Below are positions 7,826 to 16,621 of a stretch of 57,084 nucleotides of DNA, in pieces. Source of the DNA: Pseudomonas mosselii (GTDB taxonomy: Bacteria > Pseudomonadota > Gammaproteobacteria > Pseudomonadales > Pseudomonadaceae). Position 1 is the first letter of the stretch. Each line of letters opens with the position of its first letter. The stretch lies in contig NZ_VAUO01000017.1 in NCBI RefSeq assembly GCF_005796105.1, positions 2,140 through 59,223 of the forward strand. Direction: 5' to 3'. The notes below the pieces were generated by a model, which had not been told where the DNA came from, did not search any database, and worked only from the letters and a program-made list of their open reading frames with translations. Position numbers and translations under genes: made by a program.

Positions 7826-9208
7826 TCAGGCCGCTTGCACGACCGGCACCTTGCCACGCCGGGTCAATGCTACCAGCAGGATGAACAGGGTCACCCCCGC
7901 AGTCATCAGCGTCTCGTAGCGATAGGCATCGCTGAACAACATGTAGCCCAGGACCATGACGATGGTGCCAATCACCAGCCAGGTCAGCCATGGGAACAGC
8001 CACATCTTGAGTTCCGGCGTACGCCCTTCACGCTCGGCACGCGCCCGCATGCGCAACTGCGACACGGCGATCACCAGGTAGACCAGCAGGGCGATGGCGC
8101 CCGTAGTCGAGAGCAGGAAGCCGAATACCTTGCCAGGTAGAACGTAGTTGACCAGGCAACCGGCAAAACCTGCGAAAGTGGAGAGGATCACCGCCACGGT
8201 CGGCACGCCGGCACCGGAGATACGCTTGGTCATGCTCAGTGCCTGGCCACGTGCGCCCAGCGAATAGAGCATCCGCGAGGCCGTATAGAGCCCGGAGTTC
8301 ATGCAGCTGGTCACGGCCACCAGCACCACGATGTCCACCAGCAACTTGGCGCCCGGCACGTTGAGCACCTCCAGCACTCGCTGGAACGAACCCACAGCCT
8401 TCAGTTGCGGGTCATTCCAAGCGACCAGCGAGACAACCAGGAAGATCGACGCCAAGTAGAAGATCGCGATGCGGTACACCACCAAGTTGGTGGCTCGGCG
8501 GATCTTCTCCTTGGGGTTGGCAGTTTCATCAGCGGCGATGGTGACGATCTCGGCACCGAAGAACGAGAAGATGGTGATCAACACGCCGCCCAGCACCGTG
8601 CCGAAACCGTTAGGCATGAACCCACCGCTCTCCCACAACCGGCTCACACCGGACACCTCGGCCAACGGCCAGAAGCCGAACACCGCCAGGCTGCAAACCA
8701 CGATGAAAGCGATGATCGCGACCACCTTCACCAGCGCGAACCAATACTCGAAAGCACCGAAGTTCTTCACGCTCACCAGGTTGGTGCCCGACAGCACGAC
8801 CATGATCAGGAAGGCGAACAGCCATGAAGGTACAGCAGGGAAGTAAGCATGCAGGATGTCGGCGCCAGCGATGGCCTCGACCGGGATGATCAACACCCAG
8901 AACCACCAGTACAGCCAACCGATGGTAAAGCCCGCCCAGGGGCCGATGGCCTCGCTGGCGTAGGTGGAGAACGAGCCGCTGTTGGGGTTGGCGATGGCCA
9001 TTTCGCCGAGCATGCGCATCACCAGCAGCACCAGCAGGCCGGTCATGGCGTAGGAAATCAGAATCGCCGGGCCGGCGGTGGCGATGGCGTTGGAAGAGCC
9101 GATGAACAACCCTGCTCCGATGATGCCGGCGATGGAAATCATCGAGACCTGGCGGGAGGTCAGCCCGTGTTGCAGGGAACGCTGTTTCTTGTTGTGTGGC
9201 GATGCCAT
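7826..9208 (-). CDS. Amino acid permease, GabP-like (APC superfamily)
   Basis: A 460-residue inner-membrane amino-acid/proton symporter with about 12 transmembrane segments. The first carries the AAT-family signature ISIAGIIGAGLFIGSS (about 24-39), and EYWFALVKVVAIIAF and FSFFGAEIVTIAADE are typical of the GABA permease group. The substrate is probably GABA or a related omega-amino or lysine-derived acid; this is inferred from similarity and from the nearby LysR and AmaC-like genes. It is transcribed away from the LysR gene across a 257-base shared region and ends in a strong terminator. Confidence 0.88.
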   Translation of the reverse strand: MASPHNKKQRSLQHGLTSRQVSMISIAGIIGAGLFIGSSNAIATAGPAILISYAMTGLLVLLVMRMLGEMAIANPNSGSFSTYASEAIGPWAGFTIGWLYWWFWVLIIPVEAIAGADILHAYFPAVPSWLFAFLIMVVLSGTNLVSVKNFGAFEYWFALVKVVAIIAFIVVCSLAVFGFWPLAEVSGVSRLWESGGFMPNGFGTVLGGVLITIFSFFGAEIVTIAADETANPKEKIRRATNLVVYRIAIFYLASIFLVVSLVAWNDPQLKAVGSFQRVLEVLNVPGAKLLVDIVVLVAVTSCMNSGLYTASRMLYSLGARGQALSMTKRISGAGVPTVAVILSTFAGFAGCLVNYVLPGKVFGFLLSTTGAIALLVYLVIAVSQLRMRARAEREGRTPELKMWLFPWLTWLVIGTIVMVLGYMLFSDAYRYETLMTAGVTLFILLVALTRRGKVPVVQAA

Positions 9209-9342
9209 GGGGAACCCTCTAATGGGTCGGCCGTTTGCAGCAACGGCTGAAAAAGTTGAAGCAGAATGTTGTCAGTCAGAGTCGCTCTTTGTTGTTCTTG
9301 TAATACCCGGTTGCGCGGTTGCCCTCCTCTTCGCATGCCCGG

Positions 9343-9371
9343 TTGAAATCGTTGACGCAGGTCAGTATTAA
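9343..9371 (+). promoter_or_regulatory. Candidate sigma-70 promoter for the LysR gene
   Basis: TTGAAA and TATTAA are separated by 17 bases, about 95 bases upstream of the LysR start. The -35 is good and the -10 moderate. The rest of the 257-base divergent region is AT-richer than its surroundings, with no perfect palindrome that I could see. Confidence 0.35.
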
Positions 9372-9465
9372 TCTATGAGGCCGGGTCGACAAAACGACCT
9401 TTTCGACACACATCATTCCAATAAAGAATGAACTCGTTCCTTTTTTTGCAGGGTTCACCGCCACC

Positions 9466-10362
9466 ATGTCCAAACGCCTGATGCCCTCGACCACCGCCCT
9501 GCAATGCTTTGAGGCTGCCGCCCGCCACCTGAGCTTCACCCGTGCAGCGCAAGAGCTGCACCTGACCCAGAGCGCGGTGAGCAAACAGGTGGCGCAGCTC
9601 GAAGACATGCTCGCCCACCCGCTGTTCCAGCGCATTCGCAGGCGTTTGCACCTGACGCCGGCCGGCGCGCTGTACCTCACCGAAGTGAACAAGATCCTCA
9701 CCCAGATCGACATTTCCAGCCGTTACATCCTCAGCTACGGCGACGAGACCGAAGTGCTGCGTATCGCCACCCAGCCGACCTTCGGCGCGCGCTGGCTGGT
9801 GCCCAAGCTAAAAGGCTTTGGCGAGCGTCATCCGCGCATCCACCTGGATATCCGTAACGAACTGGAGCCGTTCGACCTGGTGCAGGCCAAAGCCGACATC
9901 GCGTTCTTCTTCGGCCAGGGCACCTGGCCTGGGGCCACCTGCATCGAGCTGTTCAGCGAGGAAGTCGTCCCAGTGTGCGCCCCTGAACTGCTGGCCAATC
10001 GGCCCTTGCGCAGCGCGCAGATGCTCGGCGAGCACCGCCTACTGCAGTGCGCCTCGCGCCCGGAGGCCTGGCACGAGTGGTTCCTGGGGCTGGGGCTGCA
10101 TAGCCAGAACAGCTACCACGGGCCACGCTTCGACACGTTCTACCTGTGTATCCGCGCTGCCATCGCCGGTTGCGGCATCGCCCTGATCCCGCGCTACCTG
10201 GTGGCCGAAGAGCTGAGCGAGGGCAAGCTAGTGGTGGCCTGGGACCATCCGGTACCGAGCAATGGCCGGCACTTCATGGCCTATGCCGAACATGCCGCCG
10301 AAGTCCCCAAGGTCAGGGCCTTCGTACGCTGGATCAGCGAACGGGTGGCTGAGGAAGATTGA
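9466..10362 (+). CDS. LysR family transcriptional regulator (GcvA-like)
   Basis: A 298-residue LysR regulator: winged helix-turn-helix at about 8-66 (LQCFEAAARHLSFTRAAQEL, TQSAVSKQVAQLE) and a substrate-binding domain from about 95 (LRIATQPTFGARWLVPKL), the GcvA type. It is divergent from the GabP-like permease and 140 bases upstream of the class III aminotransferase in the same direction, so it probably regulates one or both in response to an amino-acid-derived ligand. No direct evidence identifies the effector. Confidence 0.92.
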   Translation: MSKRLMPSTTALQCFEAAARHLSFTRAAQELHLTQSAVSKQVAQLEDMLAHPLFQRIRRRLHLTPAGALYLTEVNKILTQIDISSRYILSYGDETEVLRIATQPTFGARWLVPKLKGFGERHPRIHLDIRNELEPFDLVQAKADIAFFFGQGTWPGATCIELFSEEVVPVCAPELLANRPLRSAQMLGEHRLLQCASRPEAWHEWFLGLGLHSQNSYHGPRFDTFYLCIRAAIAGCGIALIPRYLVAEELSEGKLVVAWDHPVPSNGRHFMAYAEHAAEVPKVRAFVRWISERVAEED

Positions 10363-10400
10363 GCGGCGTCAGTACGAGCAGGGCTTGCCTGCGCCCTTAC

Positions 10401-10427
10401 ATCACGAATCCTGGGAATGATCGTGAT
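10401..10427. promoter_or_regulatory. Inverted repeat upstream of the aminotransferase gene
   Basis: ATCACGA and TCGTGAT form perfect arms 13 bases apart, with a second weaker symmetry inside (AATCC/GGAAT). The element lies 76-102 bases upstream of the aminotransferase start, where a LysR-type activator would bind. There is no T-run, so it is not a terminator of the LysR gene. Confidence 0.45.
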
Positions 10428-10502
10428 CCAATAATTCGTTTGCGGAACATACCCACTGCACGCTTGGATATGAGCCATATTCGAACAACAGGCCGCGTGT
10501 AG

Positions 10503-11753
10503 ATGAATCAGGAAAGTATCAGCCAATCCATAGCCATCGTTCACCCGATTACACTTTCCCACGGCCGCAATGCCGAAGTATGGGACACCGATGGCAAACG
10601 CTACATCGACTTCGTCGGCGGTATCGGTGTGCTCAATCTGGGCCACTGCAACCCCGCCGTGGTCGAGGCGATCCAGCAACAGGCCGGCCGCCTGACCCAC
10701 TATGCCTTCAACGCCGCCCCACATGGCCCGTACCTGGCACTGATGGAGCGACTGGCCGCGTTCGTGCCAGTCAACTACCCGCTGGCGGGCATGCTGACCA
10801 ACAGCGGTGCGGAAGCGGCAGAAAATGCACTGAAGGTCGCACGTGGCGCCACCGGCAAACGCGCCATCATCGCCTTTGACGGCGGTTTCCACGGTCGTAC
10901 CCTGGCCACCCTAAACCTCAATGGCAAGGTCGCGCCTTACAAGCAGCGCGTCGGTGAATTGCCAGGCCCGGTGTACCACTTGCCCTTCCCCAGCCCTGAC
11001 ACCGGCGTTACCTGCGAACAGGCTCTGAAGGCCATGGACCGGCTGTTCAGCGTCGAACTGGCGGTAGAGGACGTGGCAGCGTTCATCTTCGAGCCGGTGC
11101 AAGGCGAAGGCGGCTTCCTGGCCATGGACCCTGCGTTCGCCGAGGCGCTGCGGCGCTTTTGCGACCTGCACGGGATCCTGATCATCATCGACGAAATCCA
11201 GTCAGGTTTCGGCCGTACCGGCCAACGCTTCGGCTTCCCGCGACTGGGCATCGAGCCGGACTTGCTGTTGTTGGCCAAGAGCATCGCCGGGGGCATGCCG
11301 CTGGGTGCGCTGATGGGCCGCCGAGAGCTGCTGGCGGCCCTGCCCAAAGGTGGCCTGGGCGGCACCTATTCGGGCAACCCGATCGCCTGTGCGGCGGCAC
11401 TGGCCAGCCTTGCACAGATGACCGACACCCACCTCGCCACCTGGGGCGAGCGCCAGGAACAGGCGATAGTCGCACGCCATGCACGCTGGAAAGTCTCGGG
11501 GGCCTGCAAGTACCTGGGACGCCTGACCGGCACCGGCGCGATGCGCGGCATCGAGCTGGTCAATCCAGACGGCAGCCCGGCACCGGCGCAACTGGCCAAA
11601 GTGCTAGAGGCCGCGCGGACCCGCGGCTTGCTGCTGATGCCCAGCGGCAAGGCGCGGCACATCATTCGCCTGCTGGCCCCGCTGACCATCGAGGCCGAGG
11701 TGCTAGAGGAAGGCCTGGATATCCTCGAGCGCTGCCTGGCGGAACTGGACTGA
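10503..11753 (+). CDS. amaC: Class III aminotransferase, 2-aminoadipate transaminase-like (AmaC)
   Basis: A PLP-dependent omega-type aminotransferase of 416 residues. Visible are the phosphate-binding S101-G102 in TNSGAEAAENAL, FHGRT (129-133), the PLP-ring aspartate D230 in IIDEIQSGFGRTG, and the Schiff-base lysine K259 in LLAKSIAGGMPLG. From memory it is very close to the P. putida enzyme called AmaC, which transaminates 2-aminoadipate to 2-oxoadipate in D-lysine catabolism; the class is often annotated as GABA aminotransferase, which stays possible. It follows the LysR gene and an inverted repeat. The ribosome binding site is weak. Confidence 0.82.
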   Translation: MNQESISQSIAIVHPITLSHGRNAEVWDTDGKRYIDFVGGIGVLNLGHCNPAVVEAIQQQAGRLTHYAFNAAPHGPYLALMERLAAFVPVNYPLAGMLTNSGAEAAENALKVARGATGKRAIIAFDGGFHGRTLATLNLNGKVAPYKQRVGELPGPVYHLPFPSPDTGVTCEQALKAMDRLFSVELAVEDVAAFIFEPVQGEGGFLAMDPAFAEALRRFCDLHGILIIIDEIQSGFGRTGQRFGFPRLGIEPDLLLLAKSIAGGMPLGALMGRRELLAALPKGGLGGTYSGNPIACAAALASLAQMTDTHLATWGERQEQAIVARHARWKVSGACKYLGRLTGTGAMRGIELVNPDGSPAPAQLAKVLEAARTRGLLLMPSGKARHIIRLLAPLTIEAEVLEEGLDILERCLAELD

Positions 11754-11758
11754 GGGGC

Positions 11759-12061
11759 TTACAGCCCCAGCTCTGCCGGGGTGAGCATGTCGCATTCGAA
11801 GGCGATCCAGCCGCCTTCGAGTTCGGCATGACCGTTGACGATCGGGCCGTAGTAGGTCAAGCCATTGTCCAGGGTGACGCAGATGTGCGTGGCCGACTTC
11901 TCGGGCGCTGCGAGGGTGCCCACGAAATGCACCTTTTTCAGGGTTTCGGTCACCGCCTCCAGGCCAACACGCATGTTCGGGTTTTCCGAGGCCTCGGTGT
12001 CACCCCCACGATCTTCGCAGCTGACGGTCACGGTGGCGATGTAGGGGTACTTGTTACTCAA
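11759..12061 (-). CDS. Conserved hypothetical protein (TTG start)
   Basis: A 100-residue acidic soluble protein with no signal peptide or membrane segment and no motif I recognise. It begins at a TTG codon supported by GAGGT eight bases upstream, and there is no in-frame ATG close by. It converges with the aminotransferase gene, whose stop lies five bases away. Alternating hydrophobic strands (YIATVTVSCED, HICVTLDNGLTYYG) suggest a small beta-rich domain. Function unknown. Confidence 0.7.
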   Translation of the reverse strand: MSNKYPYIATVTVSCEDRGGDTEASENPNMRVGLEAVTETLKKVHFVGTLAAPEKSATHICVTLDNGLTYYGPIVNGHAELEGGWIAFECDMLTPAELGL

Positions 12062-12264
12062 GCGGGTTTACCTCAAGGCATGGGGGCGAAAATTGCCGCT
12101 AGGGTACGGCAGAGCGTGGTCGTTGTCTCTAGTGTCCTGCTCGCGAAGCAGGCGCACTCCGGCAAAGGCTTCGAAGACGCCGCGCGGCCAGACCAGCATG
12201 GCCTCCACCGCCTCGATCTGTTAGGGTGCCCGCCGATGCACGCCCCACCACGCGAGGACAACGA

Positions 12265-12693
12265 GTGAGCGCCGAACAACCCCTGATCGCCGACCTGTTC
12301 GAGGTCGACAAACGCCTGACCCTCAAGCCTGTCGTGGACTTCAACAGCTATCTGCGCAACGCCTTCGGCGAAGGCCCGTGCCGCTGCCATCGCTGTGTCG
12401 AGAACGCCGGCGACGAAAGCACCTACAGCTATCGCCACACCTTCGAACTCGAAGGCCGCACCCTCAACCGCCGCTTCGCCAACAGCGCCGGGAGCGACGT
12501 ACTGCTGGTGCTGAAGAAAGCCTGGCTGTCGTACACCAAGCACGAGCTGATCACCGTCGGCAGCCTGGACATGACCACCCTCAAGGCCTTTACCGACGCC
12601 AGTCTGCACGAGCGCCTGCTGGCCCTGCTGCCCGCCAGCGGCCTGGCCCACGAGACCGACGGCCAGTGGCAATTGCAGGTCCTGGCCGACTGA
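12265..12693 (+). CDS. Conserved hypothetical protein with a C-x-C-x2-C cluster
   Basis: A 142-residue soluble protein. The start chosen is GTG at 12265, with GAGG seven bases upstream; an ATG at 12226 in frame would add 13 residues. A CRCHRC cluster about residues 38-43 could bind a metal. The rest is mixed alpha/beta with no recognised family. It lies 83 bases upstream of fusA2 in the same direction, so cotranscription is possible. Function unknown. Confidence 0.7.
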   Translation: MSAEQPLIADLFEVDKRLTLKPVVDFNSYLRNAFGEGPCRCHRCVENAGDESTYSYRHTFELEGRTLNRRFANSAGSDVLLVLKKAWLSYTKHELITVGSLDMTTLKAFTDASLHERLLALLPASGLAHETDGQWQLQVLAD

Positions 12694-12776
12694 CGGCACG
12701 CTGTACGACGCAGCACCACGGCAGGTTTCTCCCGCTCTGCTACCTTGGGAGAACCTTCACCTGCAGGTGACTCGCC

Positions 12777-14888
12777 ATGGCCCGCACCACCCCCATCGAG
12801 CTGTACCGCAATATCGGCATCGTCGCCCACGTAGATGCCGGCAAGACCACCACCACCGAGCGGATCCTGTTCTACACCGGGGTCAACCACAAGATGGGCG
12901 AAGTGCATGACGGCGCGGCGACCATGGACTGGATGGCCCAGGAGCAAGAGCGCGGCATCACCATCACCTCGGCGGCCACCACAGCGTTCTGGCAAGGTTC
13001 GACCAAGCAATTCGCCCACAAGTACCGCTTCAACATCATCGACACCCCAGGCCACGTCGACTTCACCATCGAGGTGGAGCGTTCGCTACGCGTGCTCGAC
13101 GGCGCGGTGGTGGTGTTCAGTGGCGCCGATGGAGTCGAGCCGCAATCCGAAACGGTGTGGCGCCAGGCCAACAAGTACCACGTGCCACGCCTGGCCTACA
13201 TCAACAAGATGGACCGCCAGGGCGCGGATTTCCTGCGTGTGGTCAAGCAGATCGACCAGCGCCTGGGCCACCACCCGGTACCTATCCAACTGGCCATCGG
13301 CAGCGAGGAACACTTCATCGGCCAGATCGACCTGGTCAAGATGAAGGCCATTTATTGGAACGACGCAGACCAAGGCACCAGTTACCGCGAAGAGGACATC
13401 CCTGCCGAGTTGCAGGCCCTGGCCGACGAGTGGCGCGCCCACATGATCGAAGCCGCTGCCGAGGCCAACGACGAACTCACCCTGAAGTTTCTCGACGGCG
13501 AAGAGCTGACCGTCGAAGAAATCAAGGCAGCCCTGCGCCAACGCACCATCGCCAACGAGATCGTGCCCACCATCCTCGGCTCGTCGTTCAAGAACAAAGG
13601 CGTACCGCTGATGCTCGACGCAGTGATCGACTACCTGCCCGCGCCCTCGGAAATCCCAGCGATCAAGGGCACCGACCCAGACCACGAAGACAAGCACCTG
13701 GAGCGCCACGCCGACGACCACGAGCCGTTCTCGGCGCTGGCCTTCAAGATCGCCACCGACCCATTCGTCGGCACCCTCACCTTCGCCCGGGTGTATTCCG
13801 GCGTGCTCAGCTCGGGCAATGCCGTGCTCAACTCGGTCAAGGGCAAGAAAGAGCGCATCGGCCGTATGGTGCAGATGCACGCCAACCAGCGCGCCGAGAT
13901 CAAGGACGTATGTGCCGGCGACATCGCCGCGCTGATTGGCATGAAGGACGTCACCACCGGCGATACCCTGTGCGACATCGATAAGCCGATCATCCTCGAA
14001 CGCATGGACTTCCCCGACCCGGTGATCTCGGTGGCAGTCGAGCCCAAGACAAAGGCCGACCAGGAAAAGATGGGCATTGCCCTGGGTAAGCTGGCCCAGG
14101 AAGACCCGTCGTTTCGCGTGCGCACCGACGAGGAAACCGGCCAGACCATCATCTCCGGCATGGGCGAGCTGCACCTGGACATCATCGTCGACCGCATGCG
14201 CCGCGAGTTCAACGTCGAGGCCAATATCGGCAAGCCACAGGTGGCCTACCGCGAGAAGATCCGCAATACCTGCGAAATCGAAGGGCGTTTCGTGCGCCAG
14301 TCCGGTGGGCGCGGCCAGTACGGCCACTGCTGGATCCGCTTCGCACCGGGCGACGACGGCAAGGAGGGCCTGGAGTTCGTCAACGAGATCGTCGGCGGCG
14401 TAGTGCCGCGCGAGTACATCCCGGCGATCCAGAAAGGCATCGAGGAGCAGATGAAGAACGGCGTGCTGGCCGGCTATCCGCTGATCAACCTGAAAGCTGC
14501 GGTGTACGACGGCTCATACCACGACGTCGACTCCAACGAAATGGCCTACAAGATCGCCGCCTCCATGGCCACCAAGCAACTCTCGCAAAAAGGCGGCGCG
14601 GTGCTGCTGGAGCCGGTGATGAAGGTCGAGGTAGTCACCCCGGAGGAGTATCAGGGCGATATCCTCGGCGACCTGAGTCGACGCCGCGGCATGATCCAGG
14701 ATGGCGACGAGACCCCGGCCGGCAAGGTAATCCGCGCCGAGGTGCCGCTGGGTGAAATGTTCGGCTACGCCACCTCGATGCGTTCGATGACCCAAGGCCG
14801 AGCCAGCTTCTCGATGGAGTTCACCCGGTACGCCGAGGCACCGGCAAGTATTGCCGATGGCATTGTGAAGAAGAATCGCGGGGAATAG
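12777..14888 (+). CDS. fusA2: Elongation factor G, second copy (EF-G 2)
   Basis: Ribosomal translocase GTPase of 703 residues. The G1 loop AHVDAGKT (17-24), switch II/G3 DTPGH (89-93) and G4 NKMD (143-146) are intact, followed by domains II-V (for example FAPGDDGKEGLEFVNEIVGG and the C-terminal GEMFGYATSMRSMTQGRASF). Pseudomonas carries two EF-G genes; the canonical one lies in the str operon with rpsL-rpsG-tufA, whereas this stands alone, so it is the paralogue. In P. aeruginosa the two copies have been reported to divide translocation and ribosome recycling, so this copy may be specialised. Confidence 0.95.
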   Translation: MARTTPIELYRNIGIVAHVDAGKTTTTERILFYTGVNHKMGEVHDGAATMDWMAQEQERGITITSAATTAFWQGSTKQFAHKYRFNIIDTPGHVDFTIEVERSLRVLDGAVVVFSGADGVEPQSETVWRQANKYHVPRLAYINKMDRQGADFLRVVKQIDQRLGHHPVPIQLAIGSEEHFIGQIDLVKMKAIYWNDADQGTSYREEDIPAELQALADEWRAHMIEAAAEANDELTLKFLDGEELTVEEIKAALRQRTIANEIVPTILGSSFKNKGVPLMLDAVIDYLPAPSEIPAIKGTDPDHEDKHLERHADDHEPFSALAFKIATDPFVGTLTFARVYSGVLSSGNAVLNSVKGKKERIGRMVQMHANQRAEIKDVCAGDIAALIGMKDVTTGDTLCDIDKPIILERMDFPDPVISVAVEPKTKADQEKMGIALGKLAQEDPSFRVRTDEETGQTIISGMGELHLDIIVDRMRREFNVEANIGKPQVAYREKIRNTCEIEGRFVRQSGGRGQYGHCWIRFAPGDDGKEGLEFVNEIVGGVVPREYIPAIQKGIEEQMKNGVLAGYPLINLKAAVYDGSYHDVDSNEMAYKIAASMATKQLSQKGGAVLLEPVMKVEVVTPEEYQGDILGDLSRRRGMIQDGDETPAGKVIRAEVPLGEMFGYATSMRSMTQGRASFSMEFTRYAEAPASIADGIVKKNRGE

Positions 14889-14903
14889 CCTTTCTACTGT
14901 ACC

Positions 14904-14974
14904 GGCCCTTTCGCGGCTAAAGCTCCCACGGGTTATGCGATCGCTGTGGGAGCGGGTTTACCCGCGAAAGGGCC
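14904..14974. repeat. REP-type palindromic element pair
   Basis: Two head-to-head REP copies: GGCCCTTTCGCGG plus a CTCCCAC core, an AT-richer spacer, then the complementary GTGGGAGCGGGTTTACCCGC and CGAAAGGGCC. This is the typical Pseudomonas putida REP consensus. It lies between the convergent fusA2 and sulP genes and may act as a bidirectional terminator or mRNA stabiliser. Confidence 0.85.
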
Positions 14975-14994
14975 AGCACTGGCAGCACACCTCT

Positions 14995-16437
14995 TCAGTG
15001 CTGCTCGCCAGCGCGCTTCAACAGCTTCTTGCAGCGCTCCGACAGGTGCACCACGCGTAGGTGCTTGCCGGCCCTGGCATAGCGCTCGCGCAGGGTCTTG
15101 AGCGCCGCAACCGCCGAATAATCGACAAAGCTCAGGTGCTGGCAATCCAGCGTCACTTTGTCCGGGTCGCGTGCCGGGTCGAATTGATTGAGAAACGGCG
15201 TGGTCGAGGCGAAGAACAACGTGCCATGCACCTGGTAATGCTTGCTGCCCTCGGCATCGAGATGAGCATCGGCATACAGCTCGCGGGCGTGCTGCCAGGC
15301 GAAGTTGACCGCAGCGATGACGATGCCAAACAGCACCGCCGTAGCCAAGTCGGTGAACACTGTGACCACGGTCACCGCGATGATCGCCAGCACATCGCTG
15401 ACTGGCACCTTGTTCAACACCCTTAACGAAGCCCAGGCGAAGGTCTGCTGGGCGACCACGAACATCACCCCGACCAACGCCGCCAACGGAATGCGTTCGA
15501 TCAACGGTGAGAGGAACAGCACGAACAGCAGGATCATCACCCCCGCCACCACCCCAGACAGCCGGCCACGGCCATTCGAACTGAGGTTGATCACGGTCTG
15601 TCCGATCATCGCGCAGCCGCCCATGCCACCGCACAATCCCGACACCATGTTGGCCGCCCCCAACGCCACGCACTCACGATCCGGGAATCCCCGACTTTCG
15701 GTGATCTCGTCGGTGAGGTTGAGGGTCAGCAGGGTTTCCAGCAAACCAACCATGGCCATCAGCAGCGCATAGGGGGCGATGATCTTCAGGGTTTCGAGGC
15801 TCCAAGGCACCTCGGGCAACGCCAGGCCAGGCAAGCCACCGGCGATATGCGCCATATCACCCAGGGTGCGAGTCGGCAGGCCCAGCAGGTACACCAACAG
15901 ACCGACACCGAGGATCGCCACCAGGGCCGGGGGCACGGCGCGGGTCAGTTTCGGCAGGCCATAGACCACCAGCATGGTCAGCGCCACTAACCCGATCATC
16001 AGGTACAGCGGCGTACCACTGAGCCAGTGCTCGCCTGTCTTGAAATGCTCCAACTGCGCCAAGGCGATGACGATCGCCAAGCCGTTGACGAAGCCGAGCA
16101 TCACGGGGTACGGCACTAACCGCACCAGCTTGCCGAGGCGCAGCACGCCAAACAGAATCATCACCACCCCGCCCAGCAAAACCGTGGCCAGCAGGTACTG
16201 CGCCCCGTGCTGCACCACCAGAGCGACGATCACCACGGCCATCGAGCCGGCGGCGCCGGAGATCATGCCTGGCCGGCCACCGAACAGTGCGGTCAGGGTG
16301 CAGATGATGAAGGCGCCATACAGGCCCATCAGCGGATTGAGATGCGCCACCAGAGCGAACGCGATGCACTCTGGCACCAAGGCAAAAGAGGTGGTCAGGC
16401 CGGCGAGTAGATCGGCGCGTAAACGAGCGGGTTTCAT
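14995..16437 (-). CDS. SulP family anion transporter with C-terminal STAS domain
   Basis: A 480-residue SulP permease with 10-12 transmembrane segments (residues about 5-375) and a cytoplasmic STAS domain (about 385-470: VHGTLFFASTTPFLNQFD, LDCQHLSFVDYSAVAALK). The N-terminal LLAGLTTSFALVPECIAFA is the SulP signature. Members carry sulfate, bicarbonate or other anions; the substrate is not decidable here, and no carbonic anhydrase gene is adjacent. It is divergent from the secretin-N-like gene; a single partial REP (CCCGCTCCCACAGG near 16468) lies upstream. Confidence 0.9.
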   Translation of the reverse strand: MKPARLRADLLAGLTTSFALVPECIAFALVAHLNPLMGLYGAFIICTLTALFGGRPGMISGAAGSMAVVIVALVVQHGAQYLLATVLLGGVVMILFGVLRLGKLVRLVPYPVMLGFVNGLAIVIALAQLEHFKTGEHWLSGTPLYLMIGLVALTMLVVYGLPKLTRAVPPALVAILGVGLLVYLLGLPTRTLGDMAHIAGGLPGLALPEVPWSLETLKIIAPYALLMAMVGLLETLLTLNLTDEITESRGFPDRECVALGAANMVSGLCGGMGGCAMIGQTVINLSSNGRGRLSGVVAGVMILLFVLFLSPLIERIPLAALVGVMFVVAQQTFAWASLRVLNKVPVSDVLAIIAVTVVTVFTDLATAVLFGIVIAAVNFAWQHARELYADAHLDAEGSKHYQVHGTLFFASTTPFLNQFDPARDPDKVTLDCQHLSFVDYSAVAALKTLRERYARAGKHLRVVHLSERCKKLLKRAGEQH

Positions 16438-16621
16438 GAAGGTCCTATACCGGTTGCACAGACAGGCCCGCTCCCACAGGAACCGGGCAGTCTTCGCAGG
16501 TGTGGCTGAAATCGAGGGCGCGATGTTACGGAATTTGTCTGACAGCAGCCATCACGCTGTTATCCCTACCCGGCAAGATGCTCGTAAATTTGCCATCATG
16601 CGTATTCCACTCGCGGAGATC

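Noticed and set aside
15974..16621. N-terminal extension of the secretin-N-like protein to 462 residues
   Set aside because: The extension overlaps sulP on the opposite strand and is low-complexity; a signal peptide begins at 16622.
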